DNA from: Curtobacterium aurantiacum
GTDB taxonomy: Bacteria; Actinomycetota; Actinomycetes; Actinomycetales; Microbacteriaceae
Direction of reading: 5' to 3'
DNA: 45,332 bases
Assembly: GCF_018598555.1 (NCBI RefSeq)
Contig: NZ_JAHEWN010000021.1
Location: forward strand, 1-45,332
Below the pieces are notes generated by a model. The model saw only the letters and a program-made list of their open reading frames with translations, was not told the DNA's origin and did not search any database. The position numbers and the translations under genes are program-made. Positions 16,176 through 23,518 of the stretch are shown here, piece by piece (the stretch's first letter is position 1; the number at the start of each line of letters is the position of its first letter).

Positions 16176-17969
16176 ATGTCCAAGCCCCGTCGCTGGGCGC
16201 TCCTCACCGGAGCTGCGATCGCCGTGAGCGCGCTGCTCGCCGGCTGTTCCGGAGGCGGCAACGCCTCGCAGGGATCGACCGACGAGATCGACTACGCGCT
16301 CCCCGCCAACTTCACGCCGAACTGGATCCTGCCGATCGGCACCGCCGCGCACCTCAACACGAACAACGGCTCCATCGCCCAGTCGCTGTACGAACCGCTG
16401 GTCGCGTACGACGGCTCCACCGGCAAGATCGCGTGGAACAAGGCCGGCTCCGTCGCCACCGACGCGAAGTTCGCGGACGACGGCAAGAGCGTCACCGTGA
16501 CGCTCGGCGACCGGCACTGGTCCGACGGCGAGGCGATCACGAGCCGCGACGTCGAGTTCTGGTTCAACCTGATCAAGGCGAACAAGGACCAGTGGGGCTC
16601 GTACTCCAAGGGCAAGGCACCGGACAACTGGACGTCGTTCAAGGCCGTCGACGACACGCACTTCACCATCACGTTCGACAAGGCCTACAACTCGGACTGG
16701 ATGCTCGCCAACCAGCTGAGCCACATCATCCCGCTGCCCCAGCACGCCTGGGACAAGACCAGCGCCACCGCGAAGGTGACCGACGCCGACGAGACCACCG
16801 CCGGCGCGAAGCAGGTGTGGAAGTACCTCAACACCGCCGCCGGCAAGATCTCCGATTACGCCACCGACGACCTGTGGAAGACCATCTCCGGTCCCTACGG
16901 CGTCAAGGCCTTCACCACCGCCGGCAAGGTCACCCTGACGGCGAACGAGAAGTACGACGGTGGTGAGAAGCCGTCGATCACGACGGTGAACCTGCTGCCC
17001 TTCACCACGGCCGACGCCGAGGTGAACGCGGTGCGCTCCGGCGAGGTCGACTACGGCTACATCAACGCCACCGACATGGACCAGGAATCGGCGTTCACGG
17101 CGAAGGGCTACGAGGTCGAGCCGTGGACCGGCTGGGCGATCACGTACATGCCGTACAACTTCAACAACCCTGACATGGGTGCCGTCTTCAAGCAGCTGTA
17201 CGCCCGTCAGGCCGTCCAGATGTCGATCGACCAGACGTCGCTGTCGAAGGTCGTCTTCAACGGCACCGCCACCTCGACGTACGGTCCGGTGCCGCAGGCA
17301 CAGGAGTCCGACTACGTCTCCGACGTGCAGAAGTCGAACCCCTACCCGTTCAGCACCTCGAAGGCCAAGGACCTGCTGACCAGCCACGGCTGGGAGGAGC
17401 AGGGCGGCACGATGGTCTGCACCGACCCGGGCACGTCCGCCAGCCAGTGCGGCGAGGGGGTCGAGGAGGGCACGAAGTTCTCGATGCAGGTGCTGTCGCA
17501 GTCCGGTTCGACCGTGACCGACAACATGATGAGCGCGATCCAGTCCTCGCTCGAGAAGACCGGCATCGACTTCACCATCAAGACCGCACCGGTGTCGAGC
17601 GTGCTGTCGCAGACCCCGACCTGCACCTCGGACGAGGCCAGCTGCGACTGGGACCTGTCGTTCTTCGGCACCGCGGGCAGCTGGTACTTCCCGGCCTACC
17701 CGACCGGTGAGTCGCTGTTCCAGACCGGCGGTTCCGCGAACTTCGGCAGCTACTCCAACAAGGAGGTCGACTCCCTGATCGACGCGACCACCACCTCGAC
17801 CGACGCCACCGCCGTGCAGGACTACAGCGCAGCGGTCGCGAAGGACCTGCCGGTGATCTGGCTGCCGAGCCCCGACTACCAGATCTCGGTCGTCAAGAAG
17901 GGCCTGTCCGGGTTCGACCAGGACTCGCTCGCCAACTTCCACCCGGCCCAGTGGAAGTGGACCAAGTAG
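16176..17969 (+). CDS. ABC transporter substrate-binding lipoprotein (family 5, oligopeptide type)
   Basis: This 597-residue extracellular solute-binding protein belongs to family 5 (OppA/DppA fold). Its signal peptide ends LLAGC (Cys24). Family landmarks are SIAQSLYEPLVAYDG early, then KSVTVTLGDRHWSDGEAITS followed by RDVEFWF, then FKQLYARQAVQMSID and GSANFGSYSN near the end. The ATG at 16176 follows AAGGAGA. It starts the importer operon, and a strong hairpin lies between it and the first permease gene. Ligands of family 5 include peptides, opines and glycans; the peptidase neighbours favour a peptide or glycopeptide. Confidence 0.93.
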   Translation: MSKPRRWALLTGAAIAVSALLAGCSGGGNASQGSTDEIDYALPANFTPNWILPIGTAAHLNTNNGSIAQSLYEPLVAYDGSTGKIAWNKAGSVATDAKFADDGKSVTVTLGDRHWSDGEAITSRDVEFWFNLIKANKDQWGSYSKGKAPDNWTSFKAVDDTHFTITFDKAYNSDWMLANQLSHIIPLPQHAWDKTSATAKVTDADETTAGAKQVWKYLNTAAGKISDYATDDLWKTISGPYGVKAFTTAGKVTLTANEKYDGGEKPSITTVNLLPFTTADAEVNAVRSGEVDYGYINATDMDQESAFTAKGYEVEPWTGWAITYMPYNFNNPDMGAVFKQLYARQAVQMSIDQTSLSKVVFNGTATSTYGPVPQAQESDYVSDVQKSNPYPFSTSKAKDLLTSHGWEEQGGTMVCTDPGTSASQCGEGVEEGTKFSMQVLSQSGSTVTDNMMSAIQSSLEKTGIDFTIKTAPVSSVLSQTPTCTSDEASCDWDLSFFGTAGSWYFPAYPTGESLFQTGGSANFGSYSNKEVDSLIDATTTSTDATAVQDYSAAVAKDLPVIWLPSPDYQISVVKKGLSGFDQDSLANFHPAQWKWTK

Positions 17970-17981
17970 GAAACCGACCCT

Positions 17982-18018
17982 GGAGGCGCGGTGCGCGTCC
18001 GACGCGCACCGCGCCTCC
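17982..18018. repeat. Perfect 18-bp inverted repeat inside the ABC operon (type B)
   Basis: GGAGGCGCGGTGCGCGTC (17982-17999) and GACGCGCACCGCGCCTCC (18001-18018) are perfect reverse complements separated by one base, giving a very stable hairpin with a 5-nt loop. It lies 13 nt after the binding-protein stop and 39 nt before the permease start. It is likely a partial terminator or mRNA-stabilising stem that lets the binding protein be made in excess. Confidence 0.8.
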
Positions 18019-18057
18019 TCCCCGGCTCACGTCTTCAATCCGACCATCGGAAGCCGC

Positions 18058-19017
18058 ATGACCACAGCTCTCTTCCTCACCAGGCGCGTCCTGCAGGCGC
18101 TCGCGGTGATCCTCATCGTCACCGTCGTGGTGTTCTGCCTGCTGCACGCGCTGCCCGGCGGCCCCGCCCGCGGCGTGCTCGGTGTCTCCGCGACGCCCAC
18201 GCAGATCGCCCAGTTCAACCAGGCGCAGGGGCTCGACCAGCCGCTGCCCGTGCAGTACCTGCGGTTCCTCGGTCGCCTGCTCACCGGCGACCTCGGCACC
18301 TCGTACACGCTGAACGAGCCGGTCTCGCAGCTCATCGCCGAGCGCCTGCCGAAGACCCTCGTGCTCACCGGCATCTCCGCGGTGCTCGGACTCGTCGTCG
18401 CGATCCCGGTCGGCATGCTCCAGGCGGCCCGCCGCAACGGTGCGGTCGACTACGCCGCCACCGCCCTGGCCTTCGTCTTCTACTCGACGCCCGCGTTCTT
18501 CCTGGGCCTCGTCCTGATCATCGTGTTCAGCCAGCAGCTGCCGTGGCTGCCGTCCCAGGCGCCGAGCGGCAACACGTTGACCGAGGTGTTCCAGGACCCG
18601 GCCGGACTCGTGCTGCCCGTGGTGACCGGAGCCCTCGCGATGATCGCGGTGTTCAGTCGGTACATGCGCGCCTCGACGCTCGAGAACCTGCAGGAGGACT
18701 ACGTCCGCACCGCCCGTGCCGGCGGCGCCTCGACCGCGACGATCCTGCGGCGGCACGTGTTCCGCAACTCGCTGACCCCGGTCGTGGCGATGCTCGGGTA
18801 CTACCTTCCGGTGCTGTTCGGCGGCGCCCTGGTGACCGAGCAACTGTTCAACTACCCCGGCATGGGGCTGCTGTTCTGGAACGCCGCGCAGTCGTCCGAC
18901 TACCCGACGCTGCTCGGCTGCGTGCTCGTCATCTCCATCGCGACCGTCATCGGCACCCTGCTCGCCGACGTCGCACAGTCCTTGATCGATCCCCGAGTGA
19001 AGGCGAGCCGCGCATGA
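18058..19017 (+). CDS. ABC transporter permease (DppB/OppB type)
   Basis: This 319-residue inner-membrane permease has six helices and an N-terminal DppB signature (RRVLQALAVILIVTVVVFCL, then LPGGPAR). The ATPase-contacting EAA loop reads YVRTARAGGASTATILRRHV followed by FRNSLTP. It pairs with the DppC-type permease to form the translocation pore for the family 5 binding protein. ATG 18058 has a weak GGAAG. Its stop overlaps a 20-codon reading frame created by a local duplication (see 18997-19081). Confidence 0.93.
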   Translation: MTTALFLTRRVLQALAVILIVTVVVFCLLHALPGGPARGVLGVSATPTQIAQFNQAQGLDQPLPVQYLRFLGRLLTGDLGTSYTLNEPVSQLIAERLPKTLVLTGISAVLGLVVAIPVGMLQAARRNGAVDYAATALAFVFYSTPAFFLGLVLIIVFSQQLPWLPSQAPSGNTLTEVFQDPAGLVLPVVTGALAMIAVFSRYMRASTLENLQEDYVRTARAGGASTATILRRHVFRNSLTPVVAMLGYYLPVLFGGALVTEQLFNYPGMGLLFWNAAQSSDYPTLLGCVLVISIATVIGTLLADVAQSLIDPRVKASRA

Positions 19018-19081
19018 CCGCCCCGTCAGTCATCGATGCTGCGTCCACCCATGACGTGAAGGCGAGCCGCGCATGACCGCC
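18997..19081 (+). repeat. 26-bp direct repeat at the permease-permease junction
   Basis: The sequence encoding VKASRA-stop plus the next start (GTGAAGGCGAGCCGCGCATG and the following ACCGCC) occurs at 18997-19022 and again, identically, at 19056-19081, with a 59-nt period. The first copy ends dppB and the second abuts the real dppC start. This is best explained by a recent tandem duplication or recombination between operon junctions. Confidence 0.9.
19014..19076 (+). CDS. 20-codon reading frame created by the duplication
   Basis: An ATG overlapping the dppB stop (ATGA at 19014-19017) opens a 20-residue frame beginning MTAPSVIDAASTH and ending VKASRA, the same six residues that end dppB. Its own stop overlaps the dppC ATG (ATGA at 19073-19076), so ribosomes could pass from dppB to dppC through it by two termination-reinitiation steps. 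It probably has no peptide function and preserves coupling after the duplication. Whether it is translated is unknown. Confidence 0.4.
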   Translation: MTAPSVIDAASTHDVKASRA

Positions 19082-19966
19082 GTCCAGATGGCCCCCGAAG
19101 CCCCGGGCGCCCCCGTCACCGTCGCGGCCACCGGGTTCCGGCTCGCCGCCCGCCGGTTCCGGAGCAACACCCTCGCCGTGATCGGCCTCGCCCTGATCGT
19201 CGTCATCGTGCTGTTCTGCTTCGTCGGCCCGCTCCTGTACCCGACCGACCAGACCCACACGCTGCTCGAGCAGGCCAACCAGGGCCCGAGTGCCGCGCAC
19301 TGGCTCGGCACCGACGCCGTCGGCCACGACGTCCTCGGCCGCCTGATGTACGGCGGCAAGGTCTCCCTGATGGTGGGCATCGCCGCCGGGGTCCTGGCCA
19401 CCGTCGTCGGCACGCTGTGGGGCTCCGTCGCCGGGTACGTCGGTGGCTGGGTCGACGCCCTGATGATGCGCATCGTCGACGCCGGCATCGCGATCCCGGC
19501 CCTGTTCATCCTGCTCGTCATCTCGGCGATCACGAACCCCGGTGTCGGCGGCCTCATCGTCATCCTCGGCCTGGTGTCGTGGCTCGTGCCGTCCCGTCTG
19601 ATCCGCGCCGAGACCCTGACGCTCAAGAACCGCGACTACGTCCTCACCCTGCGCGCGATCGGTGGCTCGCACGCCCGCGCCATCGGCAAGCACCTGCTGC
19701 CGAACTCGGTGTCGACGATCGTCGTCGCGGCGACGTTCCAGGTCGCCGACGCGATCCTCCTGGTCGCCTACGTCTCGTACCTCGGGCTCGGCGTGCAGCC
19801 GCCCGCGACGGACTGGGGCGGCATGCTCTCGGCGGGACTCACCGCCGCCTACTCCGGACGCTGGTGGCTCATCGTGCCGCCGGGTCTGGCCGTGATCCTG
19901 GTCGTCTGCGCGTTCAACGCGGTGGGCGACGGGCTGCGGGACGCCTTCGACGTACGGGGCCGCTGA
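19073..19966 (+). CDS. ABC transporter permease (DppC/OppC type)
   Basis: This 297-residue permease has an N-terminal OppC-type extension (residues 1-30) and six helices. DppC landmarks are HWLGTDAVGHDVLGRLMYGG near residue 80, and the EAA loop YVLTLRAIGGSHARAIGKHL followed by LPNSVSTI. The start ATG 19073 overlaps the preceding tiny frame by ATGA, and its stop overlaps the ATPase start as TGATG. These overlaps indicate tightly coupled translation in the importer operon. Confidence 0.93.
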   Translation: MTAVQMAPEAPGAPVTVAATGFRLAARRFRSNTLAVIGLALIVVIVLFCFVGPLLYPTDQTHTLLEQANQGPSAAHWLGTDAVGHDVLGRLMYGGKVSLMVGIAAGVLATVVGTLWGSVAGYVGGWVDALMMRIVDAGIAIPALFILLVISAITNPGVGGLIVILGLVSWLVPSRLIRAETLTLKNRDYVLTLRAIGGSHARAIGKHLLPNSVSTIVVAATFQVADAILLVAYVSYLGLGVQPPATDWGGMLSAGLTAAYSGRWWLIVPPGLAVILVVCAFNAVGDGLRDAFDVRGR

Positions 19967-21708
19967 TGACCACCGAACCGATCCTCGCGACGACCGACCT
20001 CGGCGTCTCCTTCAGCACCGAGTCCGGCACCGTCGACGCCGTCCGGGGCGTGTCCCTGTCGGTCGCCCCCGGCGAGACCCTCGCGCTCGTCGGCGAGTCC
20101 GGCTCCGGCAAGTCCACCGTCGCGCTCGCCGCGATGGGCCTGCTCTCCGGCAACGCGACGGCCTCGGGCAGCGCCGTCGTCGCCGGGCACGAGGTCGTCG
20201 GGGCACCCGAACCCGCGCTCCGGGCCCTGCGCGGCTCGACCGTCTCGATGGTCTTCCAGGAGCCCGCGACCGCCCTCGACCCGCTCACCCGTGTCGGCGC
20301 CCAGATCGCCGAGGTGATCCGGAACCACCGCGACGTCTCCGCGTCCGCCGCCGCGGCCGAGGCCGTCGACCTGCTCCGCCGGGTCGGCATCCCCGACCCC
20401 GAGTCGCGCACCCGGTCGTTCCCGTTCCAGCTGTCGGGCGGGCAGCGCCAGCGCGTGGTCATCGCGATGGCGATCGCGAACGCGCCGAAGCTGCTCATCG
20501 CGGACGAGCCGACCACCGCACTCGACGTGACCGTGCAGGCCGAGATCCTCGAGCTCCTCCGCGCGCTCGCCGTCGAGACCGGCACCGGCGTGCTGCTCGT
20601 CACGCACAACATGGGGGTCGTCGCGGACTTCGCCGACCGGGTCGCCGTGATGCTCCAGGGCGAGATCGTCGAGACCGGCGGCGTCGAGGACGTCCTGCTC
20701 CGCCCCGAGCACGAGTACACCAAGCGGCTGCTCGCCGCGGTGCCGCGGCTCGAGACGCCGGCGTCGTCATCCGACGCCGCCGAGTCGGCGAGACGCCTCC
20801 AGATCCGGGGGCGTGATGCGGAGACGCCGGCGTCTTCCGAACTGGGTACGTCGGGTGCGGCGGACGGGAGGCCCGGTGCGGCCCCGGTGGTCGACCTGCG
20901 GGACGTCTCGGTGACGTTCGGACGCGGGGCGCGCGCGGTCCACGCACTCGCGGGCATCGACATCACGGTGCACGCCGGCGAGACCGTCGGCCTGGTCGGC
21001 GAGTCCGGTTCCGGCAAGTCGACGGCGGCCCGGGTCGCGCTCGGGCTCATCACGCCGACGTCCGGCACGGTGTCGCTGTTCGGGCAGGACCTCCGGACGG
21101 CCAAGGGCCGTGACCGACGTGCCCTCCGGTCCGGCATCGGCGTGGTGCTGCAGGACCCGGTGGCGTCCCTCGACGCCCGGATGTCCGTGGCCGAGTGCAT
21201 CGCGGAACCCCTCGCCGTGCACCGTCGCGGGATGTCCTCGGCCGACCGCCGTCGTCGCATCGACGAGGTGCTCGACGCCGTCCGGTTGCCGCGGACCCTG
21301 GCGTCCCGCGCTCCCCTGGAGCTCTCCGGCGGGCAGCGCCAGCGCGTCTCGCTCGCCCGTGCACTCGTGCTCGAGCCGCGGTTGCTCGTCGCCGACGAAC
21401 CGACGTCGGCGCTCGACGTCTCCGTGCAGGAGACCGTGCTCGAGGTGCTCGGCGAGCTGCAGGACGACCTGGGGTTCGCGTGCCTGTTCGTGTCGCACGA
21501 CCTGGCCGTGGTGCAGCACTTCGCCGAGCGCGTCGTGGTGATGCGCCAGGGCGTCGTCGAGGAGCAGGGCACCACCGGCACGACGCTGCTGCACCCCACC
21601 ACCGACTACACCAGGCGCCTGCTGGCCGCGGTGCCGGTGCCCGACCCGGTGCTGCAACGACAGCGTCGGACCGAGCGCCTCGCATCGCTCGCGGCGGTGA
21701 CCGCGTGA
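19966..21708 (+). CDS. Double ABC ATPase (DppD-DppF fusion)
   Basis: This 580-residue protein carries two complete nucleotide-binding domains. Domain 1 has Walker A GESGSGKST (43-51), LSGGQRQR and LLIADEPT. Domain 2 starts near residue 305 and repeats GESGSGKST, LSGGQRQR and LLVADEPT. Each domain is followed by an oligopeptide-type C-terminal extension (EHEYTKRLLAAVP; TTDYTRRLLAAVP). Such fusions are common in actinobacterial peptide importers. The linker (about 20750-20885) is odd: GAGACGCCGGCGTC occurs twice (20752, 20821), and a half-copy of the intergenic palindromic repeat lies at 20862-20879. The stop overlaps the ROK kinase start (GTGA). Confidence 0.93.
   Translation: MTTEPILATTDLGVSFSTESGTVDAVRGVSLSVAPGETLALVGESGSGKSTVALAAMGLLSGNATASGSAVVAGHEVVGAPEPALRALRGSTVSMVFQEPATALDPLTRVGAQIAEVIRNHRDVSASAAAAEAVDLLRRVGIPDPESRTRSFPFQLSGGQRQRVVIAMAIANAPKLLIADEPTTALDVTVQAEILELLRALAVETGTGVLLVTHNMGVVADFADRVAVMLQGEIVETGGVEDVLLRPEHEYTKRLLAAVPRLETPASSSDAAESARRLQIRGRDAETPASSELGTSGAADGRPGAAPVVDLRDVSVTFGRGARAVHALAGIDITVHAGETVGLVGESGSGKSTAARVALGLITPTSGTVSLFGQDLRTAKGRDRRALRSGIGVVLQDPVASLDARMSVAECIAEPLAVHRRGMSSADRRRRIDEVLDAVRLPRTLASRAPLELSGGQRQRVSLARALVLEPRLLVADEPTSALDVSVQETVLEVLGELQDDLGFACLFVSHDLAVVQHFAERVVVMRQGVVEEQGTTGTTLLHPTTDYTRRLLAAVPVPDPVLQRQRRTERLASLAAVTA
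20862..20879 (+). repeat. Half-copy of the intergenic palindrome inside coding sequence
   Basis: GGACGGGAGGCCCGGTGC matches the left arm of the intergenic hairpin family (compare 2157-2172 and 4554-4569). It lies in frame within the linker of the double ATPase, encoding DGRPGA. The right arm is absent, so no hairpin is expected. Confidence 0.55.
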
Positions 21709-22628
21709 CCCGGGTCCTGGCCGGGGTCGACATCGGGGGCACGAACACGAAGGTCGTCCTGACCACGCCCGACCTCGAGGTCATCGACCGCCTCGACCTG
21801 CCGACGCCCGCCCACGCGGGCGGGGCGGCGATCGTGACGGCCGCACTCGGGGCGGTGACGGGTCTGCTCGAGACGCACCGGGCCTCCCTTGCGGGTGTCG
21901 GGGTGGGCGCGGCCGGCGTGGTCGACCGGACCACGGGGACCGTCCTGGTCACCGGCAACTCGTTCACCGGCTGGGCCGGGTACGGGGTGACGCGCGCGGT
22001 CACCGACGCGCTCGGCGTGCCCGCGACCCTCGACAACGACGTGAACGCGTTCCTCCTCGGCGAGGTCGCCACGGGCGCGGTCGTGGGGGAGTCCGACGTG
22101 CTCGGGATGACCCTCGGCACCGGCGTCGGCGGTGCGCTCGTGCTCGACGGACGACTCTTCGCCGGCCCGAGGGGCGCCGCGGGCGAGATCGGCCACGTCC
22201 CCGGCTTCGGTGACGCCCGGTGCACCTGCGGGCAGATCGGACACCTGGAGACCATCGCCGGCGCGCGCGGCATCGCCGAGCGCTACGCGGAACGTTCCGG
22301 GCGGATGCTCTCGGCGCGGGACGTCGCCGTGGCAGCACGCGGTGGAGACGCCGACGCCGCCGCCGTCTTCGCCACCGCCGGGTGGGGACTGGCCCGCGCT
22401 GCGCTGCTGACCGCGGGGATCCTCGACGTCACCACCGTCCTGATCGGCGGCGGGATCGCGCGGTCCTGGGACCTGCTCGAACCCGCCATCACGGCGGCCA
22501 TCGACGCGGAACCGCCCGTCAGCGGGGCGACGATCCGGCTCGCGCAGTCGACGCTCGGGTCCGACGCCGTGGCACTCGGCGCCGCTGCGCAGGTGCGAGC
22601 CCGGGTGCTCGAGCCGGAGACCGCGTAG
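21705..22628 (+). CDS. ROK family sugar kinase
   Basis: This 307-residue kinase lacks an HTH. The ATP-binding phosphate loop is DIGGTNTK (9-16) and the catalytic base region is LDNDVN (D110-D112). The ROK zinc motif is H164 plus CTCGQIGH (C173, C175, H180), where the last position is His instead of the usual Cys. Likely substrates are glucose, GlcNAc, ManNAc or MurNAc-type sugars. The GTG start at 21705 overlaps the ATPase stop (GTGA), tying it to the importer; it probably phosphorylates the sugar part of the imported compound or its breakdown product. Confidence 0.9.
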   Translation: MTRVLAGVDIGGTNTKVVLTTPDLEVIDRLDLPTPAHAGGAAIVTAALGAVTGLLETHRASLAGVGVGAAGVVDRTTGTVLVTGNSFTGWAGYGVTRAVTDALGVPATLDNDVNAFLLGEVATGAVVGESDVLGMTLGTGVGGALVLDGRLFAGPRGAAGEIGHVPGFGDARCTCGQIGHLETIAGARGIAERYAERSGRMLSARDVAVAARGGDADAAAVFATAGWGLARAALLTAGILDVTTVLIGGGIARSWDLLEPAITAAIDAEPPVSGATIRLAQSTLGSDAVALGAAAQVRARVLEPETA

Positions 22629-22643
22629 CGGGGGAGCGCCGGG

Positions 22644-23351
22644 TCAGGGCACCCAGACGACGACGCCGCGCAGGTCGTGGAGCACGGCGGCGAGCCCGGC
22701 GCGCAGACCGCGAGCCGCGCGGTCCTCGGTGAAGGTCTCGGGGTCGTAGTGGCTCGACGGACCGAGGCCCTCGCCGCGGAACCCGCCGCCCGTCCAGTCC
22801 GCCGCCGTGACGTTCGACGTCGGTTCCGCGATCTCGGCACCGACGACCAGGAACTGCTGGTGGAGCGCGGTCGGCGAGACGGCCGCGAGCGGGTCGACCA
22901 TGTGGTTGCCGACGGTGATGACCAGGTCGGGCTCCGCGTCGACCGCGCGGAGGACCGCGGCGATCCGGTCGTCGGCGTCCTTCGCCGAGACCGGGGTGAC
23001 GGTGACGTCCTCGTCCGCGGCCCACGACTCGACGGCCTCGAGCAGGTTCCGGGTCGGGGTGTCGGCGGCGTCGGCTGCGTCGGAGAGGAGCACGACCTCG
23101 TAGTCCGACGGGGCGTGGACGCCCGACCACGAACCGGGTTCCGGGTGGATCGTGGCCTCGGGCGCCGGCGGCTGGTCCGGGTCGGAGAACCCGGTGCCCA
23201 GGACGCCGGCCGAGGCGTGCGCCGACGCGGTCGCCGTCGGGCCGGTGGTGCCGACGGACGCCGCGGAGCACCCGGCCAGCAGGGTCGCACCGGCGCCGAC
23301 GAGGGCGACGGTGGTCAACAGGACGGTCGTCCGGGTGGCGAGGCGGGTCAC
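22644..23351 (-). CDS. BMP/PnrA-like lipoprotein, short
   Basis: This 235-residue secreted protein starts at GTG 23349-23351 (AGGAGA upstream) and has a signal peptide with lipobox LAGC. The mature part resembles the basic-membrane-protein/PnrA periplasmic-binding fold: YEVVLLSDAADAADTPTRNL, then DLVITVGNHMVDPLAAVSP and QQFLVVGAEI. PnrA-type nucleoside-binding proteins are usually about 330-350 residues, so this one appears to lack part of the second lobe and may not be a transporter subunit. It is convergent with the ROK kinase (15-nt gap) and divergent from the HupE-like gene. Confidence 0.65.
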   Translation of the reverse strand: MTRLATRTTVLLTTVALVGAGATLLAGCSAASVGTTGPTATASAHASAGVLGTGFSDPDQPPAPEATIHPEPGSWSGVHAPSDYEVVLLSDAADAADTPTRNLLEAVESWAADEDVTVTPVSAKDADDRIAAVLRAVDAEPDLVITVGNHMVDPLAAVSPTALHQQFLVVGAEIAEPTSNVTAADWTGGGFRGEGLGPSSHYDPETFTEDRAARGLRAGLAAVLHDLRGVVVWVP

Positions 23352-23518
23352 GGGGTCTCCTGGGGCGAGCGGGGGCGGCACACGGCCGCGACGATCGGGA
23401 CCATGGAAGCACGCCCGAGGGCCGCTCCGGGCCGGTCGGGGGACCTGTCCAACACCCGTCCCGTTGCCGGTCACCGGTTGTTCACCTGCCGGTCGCCTGC
23501 GAGCCGGATCGTCTGCGC

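Noticed and set aside
16068..17942. 624-codon minus-strand open frame opposite the binding protein
   Set aside because: It is a shadow of the plus-strand family 5 binding protein, which has a signal peptide, lipobox and ribosome-binding site.
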